DNA of 5,848 bases from Chitinophaga pinensis (GCA_943329105.2 CALQCP020000163.1:1-5848), one strand, 5' to 3'; positions 1-5,699 are shown, counted from the stretch's first letter. Numbers and translations are program-made. The notes: generated by a model from the sequence alone, not told the origin.

Positions 1-417
1 GCGGGTGAGTTGACGTATATGGAGAAGACCTACGAGCGACAGATGTTGCATCGGCAAGCATTTGCTACCAAGCATGAACACTTCGGCGCTCGACTGCGTG
101 CCGTCCGCGCGTGGGTGTCTTCCATATTCATGAACGGCTTGTGGGGATACGGCGAACGCCCGGCGCGCCTGTTGCTTGCCACCGCGGTTGGGATTGTCCT
201 GTTTGGCACGGCGCAGTACTTCCTGAATGGCGTACCGGATGAGAGCTTCGGCGCGCACCTGTACTTCAGTGGGATTACCTTTATGACCATTGGCTACGGC
301 GACCTTTCGCCCGAGGGAGTCTTGCCACGCTTCCTGGCGGTGCTTGAGGGCGCGGTCGGTATCTCGGTGATCGGAATGCTGATTGCGTCGTGGACGAAGA
401 AGATCATGTATCGGTGA
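1..417 (+). CDS. Two-TM potassium channel (ion channel 2 family), 5'-truncated by window edge
   Basis: C-terminal 138 residues of a membrane cation channel; the frame is open from base 1, so the true start is probably upstream. Counting from base 1, a charged, probably cytoplasmic N-terminal stretch (1-45) leads to WGYGERP (48-54), transmembrane helix 1 (about 56-75), a pore helix, and the selectivity filter TIGYGD (96-101). Transmembrane helix 2 (about 108-130) and a short basic tail follow. TxGYGD is the potassium-channel signature, so potassium conduction across the inner membrane is well supported. No RCK/TrkA-N regulatory domain follows, since the gene stops directly after helix 2. From knowledge of the family, a charged linker followed by WGYGE-P often sits behind pentapeptide repeats; whether such a domain lies upstream cannot be seen here. 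In-frame TTG (10) and ATG (19) exist but neither has a clear ribosome binding site. No functional link to the downstream exoprotein genes is evident. Confidence 0.88.
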   Translation, partial: AGELTYMEKTYERQMLHRQAFATKHEHFGARLRAVRAWVSSIFMNGLWGYGERPARLLLATAVGIVLFGTAQYFLNGVPDESFGAHLYFSGITFMTIGYGDLSPEGVLPRFLAVLEGAVGISVIGMLIASWTKKIMYR

Positions 418-423
418 AGGGCA

Positions 424-443
424 GGGCATCACCGATGCTTATT
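424..443 (+). terminator. Possible weak terminator hairpin after the channel gene
   Basis: Seven bases after the channel stop codon, GCATC (426-430) pairs with GATGC (434-438) across a three-base loop. Two outer G-T wobble pairs can extend the stem to 424 and 440. The following bases (TATTCATAAAT) are AT-rich but not a clean T-run. Position fits a terminator, but the stem is short, so this is tentative. Confidence 0.3.
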
Positions 444-536
444 CATAAATGCGCTGATTTAAGAATCTCGCGATATTATTTCAGTATTTGAAGCTTGCAA
501 CGCCGCAGTTGCCGGGCAGAATGACCGAAGTTGTTA

Positions 537-573
537 GTCATTGATGATTTCTAGGTCATCGATGTCATTCATG
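537..573 (+). repeat. Three direct decamer repeats, operator-like, upstream of the dockerin-tailed exoprotein gene
   Basis: GTCATTGATG (537-546), GTCATCGATG (555-564) and GTCATTCATG (564-573) each differ from the first by at most one base and start at offsets of 0, 18 and 27, all multiples of nine. An inverted part-copy, AATGAC, lies at 520-525. The array begins 110 bases before the start codon at 647, in the only spacer that can hold this gene's promoter. A -10-like TATTAT occurs at 474-479 but without a good -35 partner. Regularly spaced direct repeats suggest a protein-binding site; this is inference. Confidence 0.4.
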
Positions 574-631
574 GTTACCGCTTCGCGGCATAGGCCACGA
601 AACCGGTCAGTTCCCGAAAACTCCTTTGTTT

Positions 632-636
632 AGAGG
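632..636 (+). promoter_or_regulatory. Ribosome binding site deciding the start at 647
   Basis: AGAGG lies ten bases before ATG 647. It falls inside the extended frame that begins at TTG 626, which argues against that upstream start. ATG 647 also places a standard signal peptide at the very N-terminus. Confidence 0.6.
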
Positions 637-646
637 CATATTTAAG

Positions 647-1474
647 ATGAAACTCATTCAGTCTCTTGTGGCATCCGCAGCGCTTCTATCAGGATTGGCA
701 GCTTCCAGTGCGAATGCGTACGTCGCGTTCCTCCGCACCGACCTGACCCCGTACGCAAAGTTGGAGAGCTATTCATCACTGAGTGAACTTGCTGCCAACA
801 GCAATGGCGCCCTGGCTTCGAACATCACTCCGTCCATTCCAGTGACGCAGAGCATGTTCACGGACGGCACCTATTTCTACAAGATCGCTGCCAACGCGCA
901 GGGCGATGCTGGAACATATAACAATCTGTTCATCCGCTACCAGAGTCTCTCGGATCTTTGCAAGGATGTGAATGGCGAAACATTCCTCATGAACGGGTAC
1001 GGCATGTACTACGACGATGAGGTCATGGCTGACAACCTCACGGGCCGCTACATCCGCACCACCCGTTACGACCCGAACAGCCCTGTGACCATTGGCGCGT
1101 ACGTGTACAGCAGCTTTGCCAACTTGGTGAACAACGTCGCCGACTATGCCGGCGGCTTTACGAACCAGACCGTGGCTTTCGACTGCCAATTCTGGGCGTG
1201 GGATGGAAAGTACTACCGCACCAACGTCTCCGGCCCGACGGGTGCATCCACGGTGACTGGGTTCAACATCTACAACAGTTCTGAAGACCTATACAACGGC
1301 GTCGTGGCTCAGACCGTTGCTTGCACGGCAACCTACGCGGGCACCATGCGCTTTATGGCGCTGGAGTCGTCATTGATTCCGCCCCCAAACTGCGTCGGGG
1401 ACTTGAACGGAGATGGCGTTGTGAACGGAGCCGACCTCGGCATCCTGCTCGGCGCTTGGGGCATCTGCCCGTAA
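647..1474 (+). CDS. Secreted four-repeat protein of unknown function with C-terminal dockerin-like anchor
   Basis: 275-residue exported protein; I do not recognise the body. A signal peptide (1-24: basic MK, hydrophobic core, cleavage after ANA) is followed by four units of about 55 residues. Each holds a strand-like segment ending in a Y-x-S-(x)3-L type motif: YSSLSEL (42-48), YQSLSDL (98-104), YSSFANL (154-160), YNSSEDL (209-215). The strands before them resemble DGTYFYK (73-79) and DGKYYRT (186-192), and a half unit, RFMALESS (235-242), closes the series. Residues 249-275 form one dockerin-like module: the calcium loop DLNGDGVVNGADL has D252, N254, D256 and D263, then LLGAWG, and cysteines C249 and C274 bracket it. 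This resembles the modules NCBI calls GC-type dockerin in this group (from memory). The downstream gene is a paralogue with a different tail. The start is ATG 647 with AGAGG ten bases upstream. A strong terminator follows, so it is probably monocistronic. Existence is near certain; function is unknown. Confidence 0.9.
   Translation: MKLIQSLVASAALLSGLAASSANAYVAFLRTDLTPYAKLESYSSLSELAANSNGALASNITPSIPVTQSMFTDGTYFYKIAANAQGDAGTYNNLFIRYQSLSDLCKDVNGETFLMNGYGMYYDDEVMADNLTGRYIRTTRYDPNSPVTIGAYVYSSFANLVNNVADYAGGFTNQTVAFDCQFWAWDGKYYRTNVSGPTGASTVTGFNIYNSSEDLYNGVVAQTVACTATYAGTMRFMALESSLIPPPNCVGDLNGDGVVNGADLGILLGAWGICP
1391..1471 (+). other. Single dockerin-like calcium-loop module bracketed by cysteines
   Basis: Encodes residues 249-275 of the 647-1474 protein. 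The EF-hand-like loop has acidic or amide ligands at positions 1, 3, 5 and 12, followed by the short hydrophobic helix LGILLGAW. Classical cellulosomal type I dockerins have two such repeats; only one is present here. That fits a surface-sorting or anchoring role better than a cohesin adaptor role, though this is inference. Confidence 0.8.
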
Positions 1475-1513
1475 CCGAAGCGAGTCAGCCAGCCTGATAT
1501 CTCATTGAAATCA

Positions 1514-1556
1514 CACGCAGGAGACACGGATGTGTTTCCTGCGTGGTTTTTATTTT
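1514..1556 (+). terminator. Strong intrinsic terminator after the dockerin-tailed gene
   Basis: A 14-pair stem (1514-1527 with 1532-1545, one G-U wobble) closes on the four-base loop GGAT. It is followed by GTTTTTATTTT at 1546-1556. Stem, tight loop and T-rich tail make a textbook Rho-independent terminator, 39 bases after the stop codon. It separates this gene from its tandem paralogue. Confidence 0.88.
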
Positions 1557-1587
1557 GCGCGAATTGTGATCGTGATGACATTTAGTG

Positions 1588-1606
1588 CGAAAGGCCCTCG
1601 CTTTCG
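1588..1606 (+). repeat. Small inverted repeat in the spacer before the PEP-CTERM-tailed gene
   Basis: CGAAAG (1588-1593) pairs with CTTTCG (1601-1606) over a seven-base loop. An alternative pairing of GGCCC (1593-1597 region) with GGGCC (1617-1621 region) overlaps it. The spacer 1557-1732 must hold the promoter of the next gene, but I could not pick a convincing -35/-10 pair. The role of the inverted repeat is unknown. Confidence 0.25.
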
Positions 1607-1720
1607 TCCTTGGATCGGGCCACAAATTGCGGTTGTTATGGAGTTAATTACTAGATTTCTCCGCTACTTGGGCTACGTTCACTCACCCTTAGATACGTTT
1701 CTACTTCCCCTTCCCTTACT

Positions 1721-1724
1721 GAGG
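1721..1724 (+). promoter_or_regulatory. Ribosome binding site for the PEP-CTERM-tailed gene
   Basis: GAGG ends eight bases before ATG 1733, at the end of a pyrimidine-rich leader (about 1700-1719). It supports ATG 1733, which opens directly into a signal peptide. Confidence 0.6.
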
Positions 1725-1732
1725 TTTCCATC

Positions 1733-2509
1733 ATGGTTCGTATTGCCACCTTTGGCTTCACCGTTGCCGCGGTTGCCCTGACTTTTGCCAGCACATCCAG
1801 CGCGGCTCTGCTCTACGTGAGCACCACTTCGGCGGGCGTCGTGAACGCTTTCTCGTCCCTCGAAGACATGGCTGCTGGCGCAAACGGCACCGCCCTCGGA
1901 ACGATCGGATCATCGCTCCTCGCCACCGATGGCGTGTGGACTGATGGTTCGTACGTCTACAAGACCACTGCAGACGCCCAAGGCGTTGGTGGTAGTTACA
2001 ACAATCTGTACGTGCGCTACAACACCCTTGCAGACTTGGGTGCAAACAGCGGCGGCACGACGTTCAACATGACCCAGGGCATGTACTACAACGAAGACGT
2101 TGTTGCGAACACCACCAATGGCTGGTTCTTCCGGACCGCATCGTTCGGAGGCGGCGCCAATGTTGGCATGTATGCGTTCAATGACTTCGGCACGTTGGTC
2201 GCGAACAACAACTTCTACGCCAGCGGCTTCACGGGCGGCGATCAGAACGGCGACAATAAGTATTGGGCCGGCACCGGCAGCACGTGCTGGCGGTCGAACG
2301 TGCAGGGCGGCGTTGTGACCAGCTTCAGCGTCTTTGCCAGTGGCCCGGACCTGTACAACAACAATCCATCGCTCAACGTGGGCAGCAACGCTGGCTACGA
2401 CGTCAACACGCGATTCATGACGATTGAGTCGTCGCTGATTCCGGCCCCAGGTGCCATCGCGATGCTCGCCTTTGCGGGCGTCGGCATCTCGCGTCGTCGT
2501 CGTGCATGA
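1733..2509 (+). CDS. Secreted four-repeat protein, paralogue of the preceding gene, with PEP-CTERM-like tail
   Basis: 258-residue exported protein of unknown function. Signal peptide 1-24 (MVR, hydrophobic core, cleavage after SSA). Its body aligns end to end with the 647-1474 product: by hand count about 33 of 68 positions match in the central part, including WTDGSYVYK (69-77), SYNNLYVRY (88-96) and GMYYNEDV (116-123). The same four units appear at FSSLEDM (40-46), YNTLADL (96-102), FNDFGTL (149-155) and FASGPDL (201-207), spaced 52-56 residues. After RFMTIESSLIP (227-237) the tail is PAPG, a short hydrophobic segment (241-252) and RRRRA. That is a PEP-CTERM-type sorting signal with PAPG in place of PEP, as is common in planctomycetes. 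Such tails are normally processed by an exosortase; none is in the window. Only one cysteine (C185) is present, against five in the mature paralogue. GAGG supports the start, and a perfect hairpin lies 31 bases after the stop. Confidence 0.9.
   Translation: MVRIATFGFTVAAVALTFASTSSAALLYVSTTSAGVVNAFSSLEDMAAGANGTALGTIGSSLLATDGVWTDGSYVYKTTADAQGVGGSYNNLYVRYNTLADLGANSGGTTFNMTQGMYYNEDVVANTTNGWFFRTASFGGGANVGMYAFNDFGTLVANNNFYASGFTGGDQNGDNKYWAGTGSTCWRSNVQGGVVTSFSVFASGPDLYNNNPSLNVGSNAGYDVNTRFMTIESSLIPAPGAIAMLAFAGVGISRRRRA
2438..2506 (+). other. PEP-CTERM-like sorting tail (IPAPG / hydrophobic / RRRR)
   Basis: Encodes residues 236-258 of the 1733-2509 protein: IPAPG, a hydrophobic stretch of about twelve residues, then four arginines in a CGT codon run and a final alanine. 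The three-part layout is that of exosortase-type sorting signals. It replaces exactly the stretch where the upstream paralogue has its dockerin-like module. Confidence 0.8.
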
Positions 2510-2540
2510 GTTTGATTGACTGAGTTATGTTTGAATTCTC

Positions 2541-2569
2541 AAGCGCCCCGGCCCTGTGCCGGGGCGCTT
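2541..2569 (+). terminator. Perfect 11-bp hairpin after the PEP-CTERM-tailed gene, no T-run
   Basis: AAGCGCCCCGG (2541-2551) pairs perfectly with CCGGGGCGCTT (2559-2569) around the loop CCCTGTG. It lies 31 bases after the stop codon and is very GC-rich. It lacks a T-tract (GCATAGTT follows), so it may end transcription inefficiently, act with another factor, or stabilise the mRNA 3' end. Confidence 0.7.
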
Positions 2570-2594
2570 GCATAGTTGGGTGCTTCGAGTCATC

Positions 2595-3788
2595 ATGCCC
2601 GGCATGAGTCTTCAGTTACCCAGTACCCGGCCGCTATCCCACTTCCGTTGGTGCGCAGCCGTAGTGCTGTTGGGCTGCGTGACGTGCAGTTGCGAACAGG
2701 CAACGCAGCCCCCGGCCGCAGCGCGCGAAGTAGCGGTGGCCGCACCGGCTCCGGAGGCGAATCCCTACGCAGCGACCGCCGGTCTGCGCTTGAATCAGTT
2801 GCAAGTGATTGGCACGCACAACTCCTATCACATTGCGCCGGACATCTTCACCTATTCGTTGTTTGATTCGCGCGCGGAGGCGCTTGACTACACGCACCAG
2901 CCGATGACCGCGCAACTTGACGCGGGTATTCGAGGCTTTGAGCTTGATGTCTTTGTGGATGATGCTGGCGGGCGTTACGCACATCCCATTTCCATTGTTG
3001 GTCGGTGGCATGACGCGCGCTTTGATGCGCCTGGATTCAAGGTGCTGCACATTCCTGATATGGATCAGGAATCGATCTGTCCAACGCTGGCGGGATGTTT
3101 GCAAGACATGGCCGCGTGGAGCGCATTGCACCCAGAGCATGTGCCGGTGTTTGTGATGCTGGAATGCGTGGCGGTCGACGTGCCAAGCCTGCCGGGGTTT
3201 GATATCACCGACCCAGAGCGGTGGGAGTTGCGACATGTGGAGGAGCTTGATCGGCTGGTGCAGGCGACGTTTGGCCCCGAACAGTTGATTACTCCGGACC
3301 GTGTGCGTGGGAATGCCGCTTCGCTGCGTGAGGCGGTGACCACGGTTGGATGGCCAACGATTGACGAACTGCGCGGCAAGTTCATGTTTGTCATCACCGT
3401 TGATGATCACGTAGTTGCCAAGCACTTAGCGCGTCATCCGGGTCTGCGCGGCACGGTGTTGTTTGCTGATTGCGGTGATCAGTCCCCGGACGGCGTGTTC
3501 TGTGTGATCAATGACCCAAGTGCGGATGGAAAGCGCATTGGCGAAGTAGCGGCGCGCGGCGTGTTGATCCGCACGCGTGCCGACGAGAACGTGGTGGAGC
3601 CACTCAGCGGCAGTACCGAACGCCAGAAGCAGGCCCTTGCCAGTGGGGCGTGCATCGTGTCAACGGACTTCCCCGCGGCAGATCCGACCATGGAATCGGG
3701 GTATATGACGTGCATGCCCGGTGGTGGCACGGCACGCATTCATCCACTGGCGAACGACCCGCGCGCGGGGCAGTCAATCAAGCCGTAA
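2595..3788 (+). CDS. Calcium-dependent PI-specific phospholipase C-like lipoprotein (PI-PLC-C1 family)
   Basis: 397 residues from ATG 2595 (ATG 2604 is equally possible; neither has a strong ribosome binding site). The N-terminus reads as a lipoprotein signal: a hydrophobic run ending in VLLGC (24-28) with C28 the likely lipidated residue, then two more cysteines (31, 33) and a Pro/Ala-rich linker to about 57. The catalytic domain opens with NQLQVIGTHNSYH (67-79), which holds the first catalytic histidine, H75. LDAGIRGFELDVF (108-120) follows with acidic E116 and D118, then LHIPDMDQ (151-158) and a segment ending VPVFVMLEC. This motif order is typical of the PI-PLC-C1 type of the PLC-like phosphodiesterase superfamily, which cleaves inositol phospholipids with a Ca2+ ion. 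The actual substrate is unproven; GPI-like or other phosphodiesters are possible. Site of action is probably the outer or periplasmic face of a membrane. It converges on the lectin-esterase gene 54 bases downstream. Confidence 0.85.
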   Translation: MPGMSLQLPSTRPLSHFRWCAAVVLLGCVTCSCEQATQPPAAAREVAVAAPAPEANPYAATAGLRLNQLQVIGTHNSYHIAPDIFTYSLFDSRAEALDYTHQPMTAQLDAGIRGFELDVFVDDAGGRYAHPISIVGRWHDARFDAPGFKVLHIPDMDQESICPTLAGCLQDMAAWSALHPEHVPVFVMLECVAVDVPSLPGFDITDPERWELRHVEELDRLVQATFGPEQLITPDRVRGNAASLREAVTTVGWPTIDELRGKFMFVITVDDHVVAKHLARHPGLRGTVLFADCGDQSPDGVFCVINDPSADGKRIGEVAARGVLIRTRADENVVEPLSGSTERQKQALASGACIVSTDFPAADPTMESGYMTCMPGGGTARIHPLANDPRAGQSIKP

Positions 3789-3842
3789 CGGGGAGCGTGC
3801 CAACCATGGTCGCTGCGCGCAACGTGTGGCGCGGAACGCCGC

Positions 3843-5534
3843 TTACGGCGTAGTGGTGCGTCGATGCGTCAGGAACCACGCATAGATGTCATGCCCAGCG
3901 CTGAGGTTGTAAGTGGCCGTCCACGAATCATGCCCGACGCCTGGATAGATGGTCAGCCGCGCATCCGCCGCCACTGGTGATGTGCACCCAGCAACGCCCG
4001 TCACTGGGACAATGGATCCTTGCACCGGGATGGTTCCGTCGGCGTCACCGTGAAAGGCCCACATGGGCATGTTGCCAAGCAGGCAACCGCGTTGATTCCA
4101 TGCGTCGATGCCATTGCCGCAGATGGGCACCACGGCAGCGGGCAGGGCGTTTGCGCCAACGGTTCGGAGGTATTCCCAGGTACCGATCGCGCCGCAACTG
4201 AGACCGGTCAGGTAGATGCGACTTTGGTCCACGCCGTAGTGGCTGGCTGCCCATTGCAGGAAGGCGTCAACATCCGATGGGTTGTGGCAGCCGCCGCGTG
4301 CATTCTGCGGAGCAACCACCACAAACGCGTCGCCCGCAGTGGACGCGGCCACTGGCCAGCCGTTCCCCCTGATGAGTTGCGGAACGCCATTCGAGAGCAA
4401 GCGATTGAGTTCTGCCGAGGTTCCGGTGCCATTTTCTCCAATGCCATGGAGGCAAACCAAGAGTGGCCAGTCGGTGCGCGTGGCGTATCCAGCCGGAAGG
4501 TACTCCCAGAAGCCTTGTGCAGCGCTGGTGGTTCCAAGTGGCCGCATCACTAGTCGATCAGACGACACCGGGGTAACGCAATTTGCATCGCCCCACGCGC
4601 CCAGCACCCCGGCGAGATCGCTGCCACCAACGGAGCCATTGTTATCAAGATCGCCAACGCACGGCGTGCTGCCGCACGGGCCCCAGTTACTGAGTACGGT
4701 GGCAAGATCTGCGCCGGACACGATGCAGTCGCGATCAATATCAGCAGGGCTGCGCGGATCCGGGCACTCCACGATGGCGTTGACCTTGAATTCCCCAATC
4801 AGCACGTCTTCATCCACTGCGCCGTTGCGCGCTGCGAATCCGAATGACCAACCAGCGGAATTGATTGCGGCGGTTTGTGGTTGGCCCTTATCGATATAGA
4901 TGAGGGTGCCTGTGTTTCCAGGAACAGCAATGGTGACTCGGGTACCGGTGCTGCGTGACCAAAATACGGTGGCGGTTGCCATGCGAATGGTGTTGGCAGC
5001 CAGCGCGGTGGTTGTCCAAGTGACCGGCGTGTACGTGAACGGAACGAATGCGAAGTTCGTACCACCCGCCCACTTGCCGTTCACGCCGTTGGCGCCTGCT
5101 CCGGGATAGCTAGCAAACCCAACACTCAGTCCCGATTGATCTTGAACGAATGCTTGCACACCATTTTCGCCACCAGACATGCGTGTTCCGGAGGCGTTGG
5201 AGAGGTTGCCCCAGAGAAATGAGAATCCGTCGCCCGGGCCACCGACACTGTTGCGGAAACTGAATCGAAACGTCGCGGTGAATTCAGTGATGTTGCTGGC
5301 GATCGGCGCGGAGACCCACGTGCCGGAGGAATTTGGCGATCCGTCTTGCACCAGGCGCAGTCGCGTGTAACCCGAAAGATTGACCGCTTGCGCCGCCCCA
5401 TAGAACGAGCCCGATGCCGGCGCAAGGAAGTACTCGTTGATGGCTGCGGTGCAGGTGGCGCCGCCTTGGGCGTGGGCTGAGGCTGTGACCAGCGAGGCGA
5501 GCAGTGCACGGAACAGTTGTCGGCAGGGGACCAT
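3843..5534 (-). CDS. Secreted lectin-like / double dockerin-like / alpha-beta hydrolase esterase
   Basis: 563 residues from ATG 5534, chosen because a signal peptide begins there (1-22, cleavage after AHA). The frame runs on to 5705, but that extension shows no recognisable domain. Domain 1 (about 28-256) is concanavalin/L-type-lectin-like: FTATFRFSF (85-93), GGPGDGFSFLWG (98-109) and the closing strand WSFGFAARNG to IGEFKV. Domain 2 (257-319) has two dockerin-like loops, DIDRDCIVSGADL (D265, D267, D269, D276) and DLDNNGSVGGSDL (D295, D297, N299, D306), each bracketed by cysteines. Domain 3 (about 325-560) is an alpha/beta hydrolase of the PHB-depolymerase/predicted-peptidase (COG4099-like) esterase group: oxyanion motif HGIGENG (363-369), nucleophile S446 in GLSCG, acid D499 in HGDADG, base H535 in GVGHD. 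It probably binds a glycan or surface polymer and hydrolyses an ester; the substrate is unknown. The dockerin-like pair is internal, which is unusual. No clear ribosome binding site is seen. Confidence 0.9.
   Translation of the reverse strand: MVPCRQLFRALLASLVTASAHAQGGATCTAAINEYFLAPASGSFYGAAQAVNLSGYTRLRLVQDGSPNSSGTWVSAPIASNITEFTATFRFSFRNSVGGPGDGFSFLWGNLSNASGTRMSGGENGVQAFVQDQSGLSVGFASYPGAGANGVNGKWAGGTNFAFVPFTYTPVTWTTTALAANTIRMATATVFWSRSTGTRVTIAVPGNTGTLIYIDKGQPQTAAINSAGWSFGFAARNGAVDEDVLIGEFKVNAIVECPDPRSPADIDRDCIVSGADLATVLSNWGPCGSTPCVGDLDNNGSVGGSDLAGVLGAWGDANCVTPVSSDRLVMRPLGTTSAAQGFWEYLPAGYATRTDWPLLVCLHGIGENGTGTSAELNRLLSNGVPQLIRGNGWPVAASTAGDAFVVVAPQNARGGCHNPSDVDAFLQWAASHYGVDQSRIYLTGLSCGAIGTWEYLRTVGANALPAAVVPICGNGIDAWNQRGCLLGNMPMWAFHGDADGTIPVQGSIVPVTGVAGCTSPVAADARLTIYPGVGHDSWTATYNLSAGHDIYAWFLTHRRTTTP
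4578..4766 (-). other. Tandem dockerin-like repeats inside the lectin-esterase
   Basis: Encodes residues 257-319. The two calcium loops start 30 residues apart (D265 and D295). Cysteines C257/C287 and C292/C319 bracket loops one and two; an extra C270 replaces the usual glycine at loop position 6 of the first. The second loop has asparagine at position 5. WG follows each short helix (SNWG, GAWG), as in the single module at 1391-1471. Confidence 0.8.
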
Positions 5535-5555
5535 AATGACAACGTACGCGCGGGC

Positions 5556-5639
5556 GTGGCAGATGCCACAATGGAAATTCAAATTATGCGGTCTGGAAGG
5601 CCCTTCAATTTCATGGCAATTAGTGAAAGTTATCACTTT
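5556..5639 (-). promoter_or_regulatory. Candidate promoter and operator region of the lectin-esterase gene
   Basis: Read on the minus strand, a -10-like CATAAT (5588-5583) sits about 50 bases before ATG 5534 in the AT-rich part of the spacer. No -35 box at ideal spacing is seen; TTGAAG lies only 14 bases upstream. Two palindromes flank it: AAAGT-N4-ACTTT (5626-5639), roughly 47 bases upstream of the box, and GTGGCA-N2-TGCCAC (5556-5569), just downstream. Placement would suit an activator site and a repressor site respectively; this is inference. Confidence 0.3.
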
Positions 5640-5663
5640 GAGTGCGTTTGGCGCAAAGTTGGG

Positions 5664-5699
5664 GTCCGCGGTGCTGCCGGAAGGCAGCGCCAAGCGGAC
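5664..5699 (-). terminator. Long hairpin after the SGNH hydrolase gene, likely terminator
   Basis: An outer stem, GTCCGC (5664-5669) with GCGGAC (5694-5699), continues through a two-base bulge (5692-5693) into GGTGCTGCC (5670-5678) with GGCAGCGCC (5683-5691) around a four-base loop. One inner position is a G-U pair on the plus strand and a C/A mismatch on the minus strand. It begins 15 bases after the SGNH stop on the minus strand. No clear T-run follows. Confidence 0.6.

Noticed and set aside
521..544. Tiny open frame MTEVVSH before the dockerin-tailed gene, considered as a leader peptide
   Set aside because: No ribosome binding site, no run of one amino acid, and no attenuator-like hairpin pair downstream; length is easily due to chance.
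626..646. In-frame TTG start at 626 for the dockerin-tailed exoprotein
   Set aside because: It would put seven residues before the signal peptide and place the AGAGG ribosome binding site inside the coding region; ATG 647 explains both.
1530..1781. 83-codon plus-strand open frame across the paralogue spacer
   Set aside because: It starts inside the terminator hairpin, runs through the T-tract and overlaps the signal peptide of the next gene in another frame; composition is low-complexity.
2492..2506. CGT codon run as a microsatellite
   Set aside because: Four CGT codons simply encode the RRRR end of the PEP-CTERM-like tail; too short to call a repeat locus.
2556..2594. In-frame GTG starts at 2556 and 2580 for the PI-PLC-like gene
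   Set aside because: GTG 2556 lies in the loop of the 2541-2569 hairpin and would be poorly accessible; ATG 2595 or 2604 gives a normal-length lipoprotein signal.
2634..3425. Long open frame antisense to the PI-PLC-like gene
   Set aside because: Its translation is rich in Arg, His and Cys with no recognisable motif, while the plus strand carries the whole phosphodiesterase motif series. It is a by-product of codon bias.
4020..4899. Plus-strand open frames opposite the lectin-esterase gene
   Set aside because: They lack signal peptides or motifs, and the minus strand holds the intact catalytic triad and calcium loops across the same bases.
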